Of a DNA stretch of 64,000 nucleotides, positions 11,906 through 24,400 are shown piece by piece. Made by a program: the position numbers and the translations under genes. The stretch lies in NCBI GenBank assembly GCA_013399115.1, contig VXAA01000092.1, positions 134,564 through 198,563 on the forward strand, in the 5' to 3' direction. This stretch comes from Anseranas semipalmata. Lineage: Eukaryota; Chordata; Aves; Anseriformes; Anseranatidae. How positions within the stretch are numbered: the stretch's first letter is position 1; every line of letters starts with the position of its first letter. Under the pieces are notes generated by a model. The model ran no database searches. It was not told the DNA's origin and saw only the letters and a list, made by a program, of their open reading frames with translations.

Positions 11906-14900
11906 AGGAGCTGCATTCCTGACCCTGCTTCGAGCGTTAACGATGTTAGCAATGCAGCAGCAGCAACAAACTCGGGAGCCAAGCACGCTGGCAGATCCGC
12001 GAGGGAAGAGCCAGTTCCCCAGCGCCTGTGTGCTGCTAAGGAGGTCTGCCATGCAGCTCTGCCCGTGTTTGCTGCCAGGAACCAAGCTCTGTTAAAAATG
12101 CAGCTTCCCTGAACACACAGAGGACGTCCACGGTTCCATACGCCCCAGTCCTCCACCACCACAAGGTGCAGATTTGGATTCCAGGTTCCTCGCTTCCCAT
12201 ATTCAGCCATTCAAGCACGTGCACGGGATTTCTTCTAGGGTATAAACGCACTACAGAATTCACTGAATCGTTTCAATTAAAATAACTAAATAAATAGACA
12301 AACCCCAACCAACAACAAAAGCTGGGCAGAAAGGGAGAGCTCCCCTCCGGGCTGCCTAAGACCCGCTACAACGGCACCCAAAGCCTGCCGCCAGTCCTCC
12401 CTAATCCAGTCTAATTAAACCCATTAAACACAGTGATGGAAATCCTGTTTCCACTACCCTTCCCTTAAGACAACTGGACAAATTGCCAAGCAGCAGGTCT
12501 CGGTTTCAGTTTTAACAGGAAAGGAAGGAGTAAATACGCTGTCCAAGAGCCTTAATGCAGGTATTTTGAATGGATACCACACTTCTGAAACAACATGCAA
12601 CTACCCCAGTCCTGACCCTCATAATTCTACCTCACCACTCAAAATATTCTTTTACCTGTTTCCCTAGAGAAGAAGCTGTAAATATAACATGAATCAGCTC
12701 AGTGGCAAATAAAATAAAATAAAAATAAAAACAGAAAACAAGGAGCTCTGTGAACACCGTTTTCCCATGGACTTGTTTCTCACGTTGATCGACTCTGGTC
12801 ACAAGCACAAACCCCAAACAAAGCTGCTCCCCTGGCTGCGCATTTGTCAGATGTCTCTGTGGATTTTCTGGTTCCTCGTGTGCCACCTCACCCCCCACCA
12901 GCCCACTTACAGAAAGTCAGCAACTGCCACGAGACCTGGAAGAACGCATCCATCTCTGAGACCTCTCCTTCCCTTACCAGGCTCCAAAGTTTGCAGGGTG
13001 GAGATGCTCACACAGAGAGCGCAAGGCATAAGCCCACTTTCCATTGGATATCGTGCTTTAAATGGGAATGGTTACATCCTAATTAGTGCTTTAAGTCTAA
13101 CGTCTGATTCTAAATGATCGGTGTCACTAAAACTAACCCCCCTCAGGATCGCTCTGCTTTCCCTGCCACCTGGCTCTGTAATTTATTTGCAGAAATGAGG
13201 TTAGCAATGTTTACAAGGCTCATGGAAAAAAAGCGTCTTCTTGCACAGAGACAATCCCATGCCTTCGGGCTGTTCTGCCCACGTCCTCTGCCTGCCTGGG
13301 CCCCTTCGGACCTGCAGGGTTTCCTCCATCCCTGTTAAAGACTGGCTTTTCCCCAAAACACAAATAAGTGAGCCCAATTCCTCGTTCACATCACCTAGTC
13401 TAGATTACGAGCTTCCCAGGAAAGGGGAGACTTCTGGACCCCAAAGCACATCACGTGCGTTGTCTTACACAAATAGTCATGAGCAAACATAATATCTGAA
13501 GCAAAAGCAATGCTTTAAACTTTCAGAAAAGCAAATATTGCAGAGATGACAAATTTTTATTAATGTCTAACTGAGAAGGCAAGGAGAAATAGTTCTCGGT
13601 ATAAACCTCAGCCTGCCTCATGAAAAATAAGCCTTCAGCTATTACTAATTTCCTCCTTTGCCATTATTTGATAGCAGAGGGGGAAGGAACCACTAGAAAT
13701 TGTTTACACTGTGGAAGAAAAAGCCCAAGCAATAGGGAACAATGATGTTAATGAGCAAGAGGATGATACTCAGCAGGCAACTGCCAGCAAAAATCCTTCA
13801 GGAACAAAGACTAATTTGGTGGTGAAGCCGCACATGCAATTGCCAGCACTAACACAGGCACTGGGCAGGCCACGCTTTTTATTTTAATTGCAACATCCTC
13901 TTCTGAAAATGCTCCTTGCTGCATCTCGTCCCCCGACTGCTTCCAAGACAACCCAACAGAACCAGGAAAGCCGTGACACGGCGCGGGGCGCGCAAAATTT
14001 GGCGCTTGGTGAAATGTTCAGAGATGTAACGATTTGTGCAGCTGCTCAAATTTTTAAATTACAACTTGCCAACAAAAAGTGAAAAACAATCCTAATTTAT
14101 CATTTAACAAGTAATATAGGTTTATTCCTGATGCCAACCCTTTATTGGACCAGACAGAATGATAATCGCAGGTCTTTGCAATAGCTCCCTGTTTTCATCT
14201 TTCATGGCAGCCGGGGAAGACAAGTCATAAATGGACGGAAGCTAGCGCTCTGCACAGAGCAAAGATGATGTAAAAAATACCAAATCCCATCCTCGTGTTG
14301 CCTTACAACTTTGCTAAAACGTCAAAAACCAGAGGTCCATCTCCACCTTCACTTACCCAAACTCGGTTATGTAAAACAGAAGGGAATTTTCCATAGGGTT
14401 GGAGAAAGGTGGCACCGGGACAGCAAAGCCCAGAGCCCAGCAGCTTTCGGCCGTGGTGCCAAAGGTAGCGCGTGGACACATTCTGAATGGTCCACCACGG
14501 GTTCGGGAGCTGGGCACAGGGATATGTGGAGAGAGAGGAGAGCCCCCGGCGTGTCCTAGCCCCCCGAGGCCAGGAGGTCCCTACCTGCAGCGACCCGTGG
14601 CAGCTCCAACACAGCCAGCGCTGGCACCCACCTGCAGAGAACGTCTCCAGCGGCTGCGGGGTCCCACTGACGGCTGGCGGTGAGGGGAAGGAAAGCACAC
14701 GCTCGAGTGGCCTACGGAGAATGCCAGATAACTTCGCCACGGTGGGAAAACACCATTTAAAGCACCATTTACCCCAGAAGACATCAGGGTGCCGTTACAC
14801 ACACACGGATGCTCGGGAAACCAACGGCGGCTTTTTGCCAGGCTGAGGAACTTCGGGTGCATTTCACCAGTCCCGCTCATCTAGGACTCAAAATCTTCCG

Positions 14901-17900
14901 TGAGCTCTGATGTCCACGAGTGGGAAAGGTGTGCATTTTCCCAGGTAGCTGGATATCTGCATGTTTAAAAAACATTTCTACAGCGGGTCACCATTACCAG
15001 CAGCACCCTTGCCCACAGCCGGCTGTTACAGCGCATGCTGGCACGCAAAGGAAACGACGGCAGCACTGGAGATACCGCTGGGGGCAAGTGTTGGCTCTTC
15101 AGTGGCAAGCATTAGCAAGTTAGGGTGGAAACTGGGGCCAGCCTAGAAGCAGCGTTGTTCTTATCTAGCAGTTAATGTGATAACACCTAAGGCAGAAGGA
15201 AACTTTGTATGGACAGAGGGAAATCTCAGCTCACAAACCAGAGGCAATTATCAGAATTCCGTCTTTTTTCTTGGGAGGGGTGGGGGTGTGCAGCTAAGTA
15301 CAATTACGGAAGGTCTACATAAACAGCCTACTACTTGCATTGCAATTAATTTTCAAGCTTTTGCAGAACAGATGCGCAGAACTGGGTACTGCAGACGCTC
15401 CCCTCTACTGACATCCGCTCACAAGTAGAACTGTGTAAGATTTCCAAGTATAAAACCCAGGCAGTGCTGCAACATCTGGATTTTTATTTCCATTAACCTG
15501 TTTGAAACAGGTAAAGGTGTGGGGCAAAACAAAAGCATCAAATGCTACAGCGATACCCGTGCTACAGTTTACAACACTTCCATTACGTTGACATGCAGCT
15601 GAAGTACTGCACGTTGGGCCAACCCGAGGATCCTCAGAATATATTGTTCCCAAGGTTTACCGGGGTGCCCGCCGTAAATCCTCCGGTATTGTTACTGCAA
15701 ATTAACAGTACTGAATAAGTTGTCATACCCACAAGTTAAAAAGAACATTTCTCTATTAAAATATATGTAAAGTTCTGGCCAACTGCTTTACAACTTTATT
15801 GCTTATAATTGTACAGGGCTCTTGCTCTTCAAGCCCAATCACTGTATTTCACACTAAACTCTAATTATACAATCTAGCATGAAAAAGCCAGAGATACAGG
15901 CCCTTTAACAAGCTTACGCAAAATCAAAGGCCCACAAAGGGCTAAATCAAAAGCTGGCTCACACCAACTCTATTCTTTGTGCAGTCAACCAAGACTAATT
16001 AATGCTTTTAATGTCAGTTTACCCCTTTTGGCACTATAAATCAGAACACGCAGCTTTTATGAGTTAACAAAAGAATCTGTGAAAGGTGTAGCTTATTAAC
16101 CAAACTCTCAAATTCAAATGCACTTAATCAGAAACAGGTATATTTAGCAGCATTGTACTCAACGAGCAGAATTATCTGCAGGCTGTACACAGAGAACACT
16201 CATCTAGCAATACAAACAAGGCTGGCACGCCGGGAAGAGATGGTCAATTATACATCGGAAGGAAAGACCACCGCTTCCAGCACGGCCTCTGTGAGAGCAG
16301 CAACGCGGGACACGCGGTGGGAAGGCACTACGGAGGGGTGCGAGATGGTTGCGCTGCCATCTCCTCTCGGCCACAAAGCCTTCAGGAACTGGGAGCGCTT
16401 CTGCCCTTCTCCAGCAGACCGGGAGACGGGCGCTCAGGCAGATCTCCTGTGATCACCGGCTTGGCACGGCCCCTCGGGATTTCCTCTGCAGCATGCTGCA
16501 CGCACTCATTTTGATGCAGCATTTGAAGCGTCCCGGTTAGGGTTTTGTTTCTTGGAGTGTGCGTCTCCACCTTCGTTTCGGTTTTGAAATCCGCGCCCCA
16601 AAAGCAGCACACGTAACGACACCGGTTTGCTGTCCGTGCAGCAGCCAGCCAGGATCCCACACTGCGGGTCTGCTGGGTGCCAGCCTGCCCGCTGCGAGCG
16701 GCAGCTCTCCCACCAGCAGGGTCCCGAACACTAAACACGAGTCCAAAAAGTCAGGGCCACAAGGCTTTCAACAGGCATACATATTATTTTAAGAAGCGAT
16801 ATAGATACAATTCACTTCCTGAGCTCAAAGAAAGGCAAGGGACCCTAACCTCATCCTCCTGGCTGAGCAGACGGACAAGAAGCTTTTTGGTGCGCTCTCC
16901 TCCTGCCTCGGGGCAGCACGCCTCAATATGCCACGTAAGCTCAAAGATCAGAAGTAGGCAGTCAGTCCTGAGCATCCTGGAACATCTGGCCTCAGAGAGC
17001 CTCTGCTGCTTTTGTCCGTAAGTCTCACTGAAACCTTCCTTTGTTTTTAAAGCTGTTTTTGACATTTGATTTTTTTCCTTGTTATGGGAAATGTCATCTT
17101 CCTAATGATGTCTGGCTCCTTGTCCCTCTAACCGCCACTATACACCAGCAGCACTCAGCCATAAAGAAGCACAGAGCCACTTTGTCAATAAAATAGTTCC
17201 ACCACGCCACCAACTAACCATGGTGGGGTGCTCGGGCTGATCACGATGCATTGCTGGGGCACGGCACCCATCACGCATCGCAGACGAGCCAAAGCCCCCG
17301 CAGGTGTAACCCGGGTAGCCAAGGCAGGTGTGGGAAGTGACAGGGCCCGGCGTGGGGACCCGCAGGCACAGCTGACGTCTGCATCATCAGCTGGTGACCG
17401 ACTGCCACGATATGCTCAGGCAGAAACGCTTTAAAGAGAATTTCTTACGGAAATAGACCTGGATAAGGAAAGCACCTGCAAGCACGCTACTTCAGATGAA
17501 GTTATCCTTATAAATTCATCGCCTTTTAGGTACAGGAAGGCGTTTCCCTACATAATATATTACAGCGGATTTAGGTACGTACCGGAGGGGGGTTCCTTCC
17601 CCTTCGCCAACACAAGCAGCATTGCAGTGCCGCTCACAAAATCTTCTCAGGAAGTGAAAATTCCCATGAAGCAAGGATGGGCAAGGTAACCACAGGTCGC
17701 AGAGCTGCCCACACCTGTGTCTGTGACTGCCATGGGAGGGGGAGGAAAGGGAACCCAAAACCCAGCCCCGTGCCGGAGCCAGGCTGTCTCAGCTGAGGTG
17801 CGCTTAGGAGAGCCCTGCTGCTGCACGACTGCCAGGGAGCACGGGAAGGCGAAGGAGACAAAGCGCGAGAGAAAGAAGGGTACCTACGTTCTCCACCACT

Positions 17901-17985
17901 GACCAAGAGAGTCCACTCCCCTGTTTCGTCCAGGACACGGCAGGAGGTTGCTGTGAGTCCAGTTAAAACCAAAAGCAACAAGGGA
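11906..17985. other. Unique non-coding DNA
   Basis: No gene recognised. A short A-rich AAATAAAATA-type simple repeat lies at about 12,708-12,740. The stretch 15,650-16,150 is AT-rich with several TAATTA-type words and no repeat similarity I recognise. GC-rich spots appear near 14,400-14,720 and 16,260-16,480. Frames are short and conflicting. Confidence 0.5.
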
Positions 17986-18365
17986 GGAACCGAAGAACTA
18001 CGCTGGGGGCAGCTGCTCCCGCGCCCTGTAAGAGCATCCCAGCCAAGTGCCCCGCGCTCGGCACGGACGCAGCCGGGTGGCACGGTGGGACACGCCACCG
18101 AAGCAGCACCCCCAGGCCAGCGAGCTGCTTCTGCCCCCCGGCCCCCCCAGCCAACTCGCCTCCCGCCGCCCCAATCCATGCCTGCAGCCCCGGCCGAGCA
18201 TCCCAGCGACGAGCTGCAGCTCTCGGGAACGAAGCCCGAAGCAGCTCCTCCCTAAAGGCTCTGAAGCCCCAGGCAATGCTCCCGAGCCCCAGGCCACGCT
18301 CCCGCTGCCCGCACAGCGCTGCACCGCAGACACGAGCGCGCCCCTGCCCACATTTCCTTTTTCTT
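17986..18365. other. GC/CpG-rich block
   Basis: C-rich plus strand with many CpGs (for example CCCGCGCCC, GCGCTCGGCACGGACG and CTCCCGCCGCCCC). Two long overlapping frames on opposite strands (223 and 170 codons) cover it, which is typical of GC-rich DNA with few stop codons rather than proof of coding. No domain is recognisable. A weak orphan CpG island is possible. Confidence 0.35.
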
Positions 18366-20044
18366 TTTTGGAAATCTGTTTTCCAAACAGAGCTGGCAAT
18401 CCAAGAAAACTCAAGATCTGTGAAGAGCGGGGGTGCTCGTTCGGTAGGAGACAGCTGGTGTGCTCACCCCAGCGCCGGTGCTTCCTTTCAGCTCTGGGTG
18501 CGGTGCCTGCCCAGCCTTTCAGTAAGCAGACCCCACAGAACTGCTGTAACTGGTCGTGAGACTCGAGAGCAGAAACGTTCTGTAGGAGATCTGAAATTTG
18601 GGGGCGAAGGGAGCAAGCCCGGGAAGTCCAAGCGCAGTTCACCACGCGCCAAGTTCCATTCACGCACACTGCATAAAATCAGCCTAGTGTAGAAGTGCAC
18701 TTCCAAATGTTTACATGGAACCAACGAGTACGCGGGTAAGTGAAGTATTGTTAGATACACGTGGACTTTCCACACTGTGAGTAACTATTTAATTGCTGGT
18801 GTTCCCCTTAGGATTTGGCAGGGGAGGGGGGCGAGGGGTTACTTCCTGAGCAGGAAATAACCTAATCTAAGTAAAGTAAGTTAAGAGGTCAGGCACACAC
18901 ACATCAAGAGTTTAACTAAATTTCTTCCGTCTTTTGATTTCTGAACCCCGTTTACCGTCACGAGTCTAAAGGCTCAGTGCAAGACTAAGAGACCCAAAAG
19001 CGAACGCTTGCAGTGGCTGGTGCAGACCCTCGCGCGGGGCAGCCAGAGCCCAGGGCGCAATCCCCACCCGGCTGGAGGAGGCAGCTAGTGGCTGGCTGTC
19101 CAAATTTCCCCAGGCTCCATCGATTCCACTCCCAAGACGCCCACCGACCCACTGCGGCTCAGACACCCAGCGCACACAAAGCTTAAAATTAAGTTTCTTA
19201 ATCTGGAGCTGCCCCCGGGACCAGAAGCTCTCTTTCTTATGCAAAGCCAACACTTACCTTATTCTCATTTTAAAAATCATCTTCTTCCTGATCTTCCATC
19301 AATGCCACTGTCACCTCTCCAATCTCTCAGCAATTCAGCCCCCACCTCTACCTTCTGCCTACCTCCCAACACACCAAATGTGTGCCCTTGTCTTTGCTTC
19401 TAGTCCCTCTGCAGCCCTGGACTTGTTTCTCTGGCCCTGGAAAAGCAGCACAGCCCCATCTATGTCTCCTACTGTTGCTTCAACTTTGAAACATGGGGGC
19501 AGTGGGCAGAAAAAGGGGACAGGAGCAGCATCGAGGCCCCTTTTTTTCCTTTATCCTTTCTTCTAGCTTGATATTCAACAGAAAGGGGCCCATCGTCGTT
19601 GCTGCAAGATTGCCAAAAAAAGCAAAAGCAAAGTTTTTCTGGAATGCTCGGGACTTTCTGTCCCATCCCACCTGAGACAGGTGGAGTTGCCGAGGGTGAG
19701 AAGAGGAAGCAACAAGTCTGGTTTTGCCCATACCCCAGTAGCAGGCATCTAATCGGGGCAGGCTTTTCCCAAGGCTGGGCTGGAGCACTTCTGCAGGCTA
19801 AAGGACTGGGAGGATAAGGGTGACAGCACGTGTAAGTGTCTGATGCACGTGTAACGCAGCGGATCCGGGAGCACAGAGCATCCAGCAGCACTGCTGTTGT
19901 CTGCCCGCATCTGGTTTTCGGCAAATCTGACTTGAGTGGGAGCACGCTCAGTGGGTAGCCTGGCAGTTCGTGTTACTAAGCAATCAGCAAAACATGGGAA
20001 AGGGGGAAAAAAAAGAGTCAAGCCTATGTTTTCTGTACTCCTGC
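18366..20044. other. Unique non-coding DNA
   Basis: No gene or repeat recognised. On the minus strand an AAG|GTAAGT-like donor lies at about 19,254, but all three frames upstream of it close quickly, so it does not support a coding exon. Confidence 0.5.
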
Positions 20045-20248
20045 CCAAGAACAGCTGGATTGGGTCAGACCGACACTTCGGCTATCCCAGCGGCTCCTCT
20101 GCAGCAACAACAGAAGTGAGAACACCTAGGGGAAAATGTAAGGACAGGGCAGACATACCGTGACACCTGCCCAGCACATTTTCCAGCCTGTAACAGCGTG
20201 CAGCTCAGGGATTTCCTGAAGGGGTACGTTCGTATTTAATAGCTAACT
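20045..20248 (+). repeat. Probable old avian dispersed repeat (class unresolved)
   Basis: The text GCTGGATTGGGTCAGACC, followed by a TATCCCAG segment, TGTAAGGACAGGGCAGAC, ACACCTGCCCAGCAC, GCTCAGGGATTTCCTGA and TATTTAATAGCT, follows the order of a dispersed repeat I remember from bird genomes. I cannot assign it to a family with certainty. It looks old and diverged, has no open frame and no clear target-site duplication. Confidence 0.4.
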
Positions 20249-20903
20249 ATACATCATGTTATACCACTATTATAACACATTTTATTTTCTTATACATAAA
20301 TGCCTGGAGGGCTTGACCAGTTCAGGTCTCATAATGCTAGACACCATATCAAAAAGGAACAGTTAAGACAGAACCTGCCCCAAACAATTTACAGACCACA
20401 TGACACTGCAAAGTTACTATTTTAAACAATTCTTTCTGGCTTTCTTTTGTGAAAGGCTGCGATATAAGCTATTAGAAAACTGCCTACAGGCAAACGACAG
20501 AAATTTACACCAGGAATCGCCCCTTTGCCAACCCACCGATTTTGGCCCAGCTAGCAAACATGAGCAATATCTTTTGCCTTCTTTTTAATACAAAACAAAA
20601 ATCAATTATTTACTCACATGATATTAAGACTAATAAACACTAAAAACCCCACCTCTCAATTCTTTGCAGGAGCAGCACATACCTCCTGGGTGTTCTATTC
20701 CAGTCTGCTGATTACCTTAGACTTATTAACTTTATAAATCAACACGATAAAATACACATACAGTGTTACTGGAGATTCAGTTTATGCATTTCTTGACCCA
20801 GAAATTACATACTTAGTTTAAAATCTAGTGCGATTCTGTACAAAAAGACATTTGACATAAAGAAGGGTCCAAGCCACACCGAACACCAACCCTTTTCCAC
20901 CAG
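20249..20903. other. AT-rich non-coding DNA
   Basis: No gene, repeat family or obvious regulatory array. The interval is AT-rich and ends at a pyrimidine tract leading to the splice-acceptor-like site at 20,902-20,903. Confidence 0.5.
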
Positions 20904-21174
20904 TCTGCACTTGTGGTCGCTGCTGCGGTTACCCTTCCCTGTCCCTATTGCCCCGAGAGTTTTCGGTCTGTGGACAGGCAGCTGTTTAGAGGAGCATTTA
21001 AAACAAAACGCGACCCATCAAGGGCACCAGACAAACAGGAATCGATACCTCTTGTGGACGAACTTCCTTCGGATGGAGATGATCCCGACGGTGACGTGCC
21101 TAGGGCTGCGGGGCAGTGGGAGTCTTCACAGCATTCCACAGCTCTACAGCCGCAACAGAGAGAGAGACAGACGG
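20904..21174 (+). other. Candidate coding exon, unknown protein
   Basis: A pyrimidine tract and CAG acceptor (CCCTTTTCCACCAG) precede a 271-base interval that stays open in one frame and ends at a strong donor (ACGG|GTAAGG), giving phase 0 in and phase 1 out. The translation starts SALVVAAAVTLPCPYC, contains an acidic patch (DELPSDGDDPDGD) and ends in a Q/R-rich run. I recognise no family. A second frame is also open through here and beyond (about 295 codons), which weakens the case. A CpG-rich block follows directly. It could be a real exon or a GC-driven coincidence. Confidence 0.15.
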
Positions 21175-21445
21175 GTAAGGCTCGGCCGGCAAGCTCACCA
21201 AACAGCAAGCGCGGCTCTTCCTAGCCAAGAGCGGTCGCCACCTGCACCGCAGCGCCAGGGGGAACGGGCACGTGCAAGAAACGCAGAGCTGGAGACGCAG
21301 GGCACGAGGAGGATGGGGAAGGAGGCGCGGAGCCGGCGGCAGGACGGCAGCCACGAGAAGGCCGGCACGATGCAAACGGCCAGCCACCCGCTTCCTACCC
21401 GCGGCCACCAAACCAACAGACGTGCATTTGCCGCGCCTCTCTTAC
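21175..21445. other. CpG-rich block
   Basis: Roughly 30 CpGs in about 260 bases by eye, including GGCGCGGAGCCGGCGG. No repeat text recognised. With the open frame just upstream this may be one composite GC-rich island. No promoter element is visible. Confidence 0.35.
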
Positions 21446-24400
21446 AAGGAAATGTCTCTATTGGCTTTCCCCTAAAAACCCGCAGAATACGTTTTTCCAG
21501 CGCTATGGGACCAGGACGCATCACAGCGGATTTTTCAGCATTTCATCTCCCGCCACATGGAGGTTCAGGGTCTCTCTGCAGGTATGTGCTCAGTGACCGG
21601 GCGGGAGGCTCGCACGCTGCATCTCGCCCAAAGGCTCCGTCAGCTCACAGCCCTCGCTCTCCCTGCGTCCTGCTGGAGGTTTGCACAGGAACTGGAAACA
21701 AACAGCATCAGGAGCGGGTGAAACCAGAACAGGGCTCTTCTCAGCTTTCAAAAGGGAGAAAAGAAGGGAATTGGAGCTTTTATTTAAATACGTGCTAGCC
21801 AGCTATTTGTCAGGATTTTAGACTAAACAGGTTTCAGCCAAACAAAGTTTTACACGGCACTCCTACACCCCCCATCTCAGCTGGCACGAAAACGCAGAGA
21901 ACTGAAAATGAAACAGCTCAAAACACAGTGCAAAAAAGCTCACCAGCAGCTCCACATGCTTTATGCATTATGCAGAGGAACAGAAAACCTACTGTTCACA
22001 GAGCAGGACCCGCGTTCCTTGTAAGGGTTGTTTATTTTAATCAACCCAGTACCAAAAGGTTTCCATTAAGAACTTTTTCATTATCGCTAACCACCCATCC
22101 AGCATTGGTTTCCATTCACGCAAAAAACAGTCTCAGGGAGAAAACGGGGCACAGAACACTGATGTCAGCTCCAGTAAAACAACCGGGAATTGTTTTGGGA
22201 ATGCCGATCCATCCCACCTCTTGCCCCAGCGTTTTGGCTCTCCCAGCACAGCTGCCTCCCCAGCAAGAGGCACTGCAAGAAGCATTGGAAATGAGCAGAA
22301 AGACGGAGATAAATCTTCACTTTTGCTGAAGTCCCTGGAATCACCTACAGGAAAAACGCCACCACGCCATCCGAGATGGCACCCGTGGAACAAAGTCCAA
22401 AAGCACGCTGCTGGAGCTCAAACAGCCAGATAATCTCAACGCTGTTGGTACCAAGAGCGAGCGCACCCAGTGAGACAGCTCAGCCACGGATCCATCTGCT
22501 GTGCGGGCGCTTTCCTTCTGTATTTTCACCTTATAACAAGCATATTTGTTGCTTGGAAGTTCATCATGTTTTTAGGGTTTCTGGTTTGCCCTTACGGTCT
22601 CCCAGCCCAACAACCTATCTCTAGAATACATAAGCAAGCAATCTCCAGAGAGGGAGAAAGGCAGAAGTGAATTCCAGCAGAAACGACGACTTGACAAATC
22701 TCATCACATCAGGCTCGGCAGTAGCAAATTAGTCTCTCTTTGAGCACATTTTGTACTCCGAGTAGCCTCAGTGCTTCAGGAGGTACCAAATATAACACAG
22801 CCCCATTTTAACTTCCTTCCAGGAATACACACAGCCATTTATCAAGAAGACGTGGGCTGCAGTTTCAGTTCCAAAAGCTTCAGTAACATTTTGTAAAATT
22901 AAACAAATGCCTCCTTTTGTGGTGACAAAGAAACAGAAAAAACAGTCTGGGGCCGAGCAAGCGGGGAGCGAGCAACCTCCCCGCAGCCTGCAGCTCCTCC
23001 TCCGTCCTCGAGCTATTTTCTGAAAAGCGCACAGCGAGCTTTGCACCGGCTCCAGGGTCAGCAGTCCCCCTTTCCACCCATTTTACACCTAGAATCTAGA
23101 CGCCTTTGCCGTCACTATTTCCTTCAGCAGAGACAGTGTCAGAGCTAAATTTGCCTCAAGTCCAAGTTTTGTAACTTTTTTTTCTCTCCCATCTTTACAC
23201 TTGCGCGGCCCCAGAAGCCCACGAGCTATGCTTACCAAGTACCAAAGGCTCCCCGCTAGGCGCGCGACGCCGCTGCGTGTGCTGAACGCGTGAGAGAAGG
23301 GCTCTCAGGTGCTGCCTCGATTCAGCAGGAGGACGGGACCGCAGTGACCGTCAGGGCAGGGGATTATCGGGAAGTGCACCCTTTAATTGTCTCTAGCTGG
23401 TAAAGAGACAGGAGGAGCACCGTACCCACCTCCCACTCACCCTGTCGGTGGGGTCTCTCTCCGGCTACAACAGCATCACTACCTTCCCGTATTGTACTGC
23501 CACACAGACACGCGGTAGAATCACCCTTTTTGGTGTTTTTTTTAGGTCCTTTTCTGCTTTTTCTTGACCAGAAGTCAAAATGATTAGGTTCCGAATAACT
23601 GCGTGCTGCTGCGAGCAGCTGATGAGCTGCAGGGAGATGGGGGCTGTCCATCTGCCTACACACACAGAACATCACTGCCCTCTTTTATCCTGCAAAAAAC
23701 ACTCATAAATGGTCAGAATTTAAGGTAAGTCATTCAAATGAGTACTAACAAAAATCTAGTTTCGTCTGGACCTTTCTCTTAACTTCAGTGTGTGAGGAGG
23801 TGCAGGGCACAACCATAATTACGGCTGCGGCAAGGTCCTCGCTGCACTCTCTTGCTCCACCTCGTACCCACGTCTCCTCTCCTCTCCAATCCAGGCCTCC
23901 AGGCAGAAGCACAAAGACATTTATTACAGAGTTAGACACACACAACACATGCTAAAGAGGGAAAATAGGGCTCGTGAGGACTCTAGGGTGGACATGAAGA
24001 TGGGAACGCTGCATCTTTACCAATCTGAAAATACCGGGCAATGTGTTGAAAGTCTCTTGGCACACGCCTGAAGCAACTGCGTGCCCGCCCCGAGGAGCTA
24101 GCTGGAGCTTTCACTGGAGCCATCTCGTAACCGATTAGTTATCCTGCACACAGATACTAGCAAGAATTATTAGTGTGTCCTTGGGGAAGAGCACCTGGGA
24201 TGAAGAAGGGGGTTCTCCTCCCCAGTGTTAATACTCATTTTTTTCCTGGTAGTTCACAAGTCTAACCCAGGCTCTTTGTTCACCTGTTAAAAGAACTGAG
24301 AAAGAACAGAGACCGGGAAGCAAAGACTTCACGAACACAGGAACAAAAGCAACCCCGGCTTCCCGAGGGCCAGGCCCCTGGGAGATGCAGGATCCCCTTC

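Noticed and set aside
19216..19400. Minus-strand exon ending at AAG|GTAAGT near 19,254
   Set aside because: All three frames upstream of the donor close within a few codons; could at best be non-coding.
20911..21798. 295-codon plus-strand open frame, the longest in the window
   Set aside because: GC-rich, low-complexity (R/A/Q/G/P) translation, no recognisable domain, and it overlaps other open frames. A chance product of few stop codons in CpG-rich DNA is likelier.
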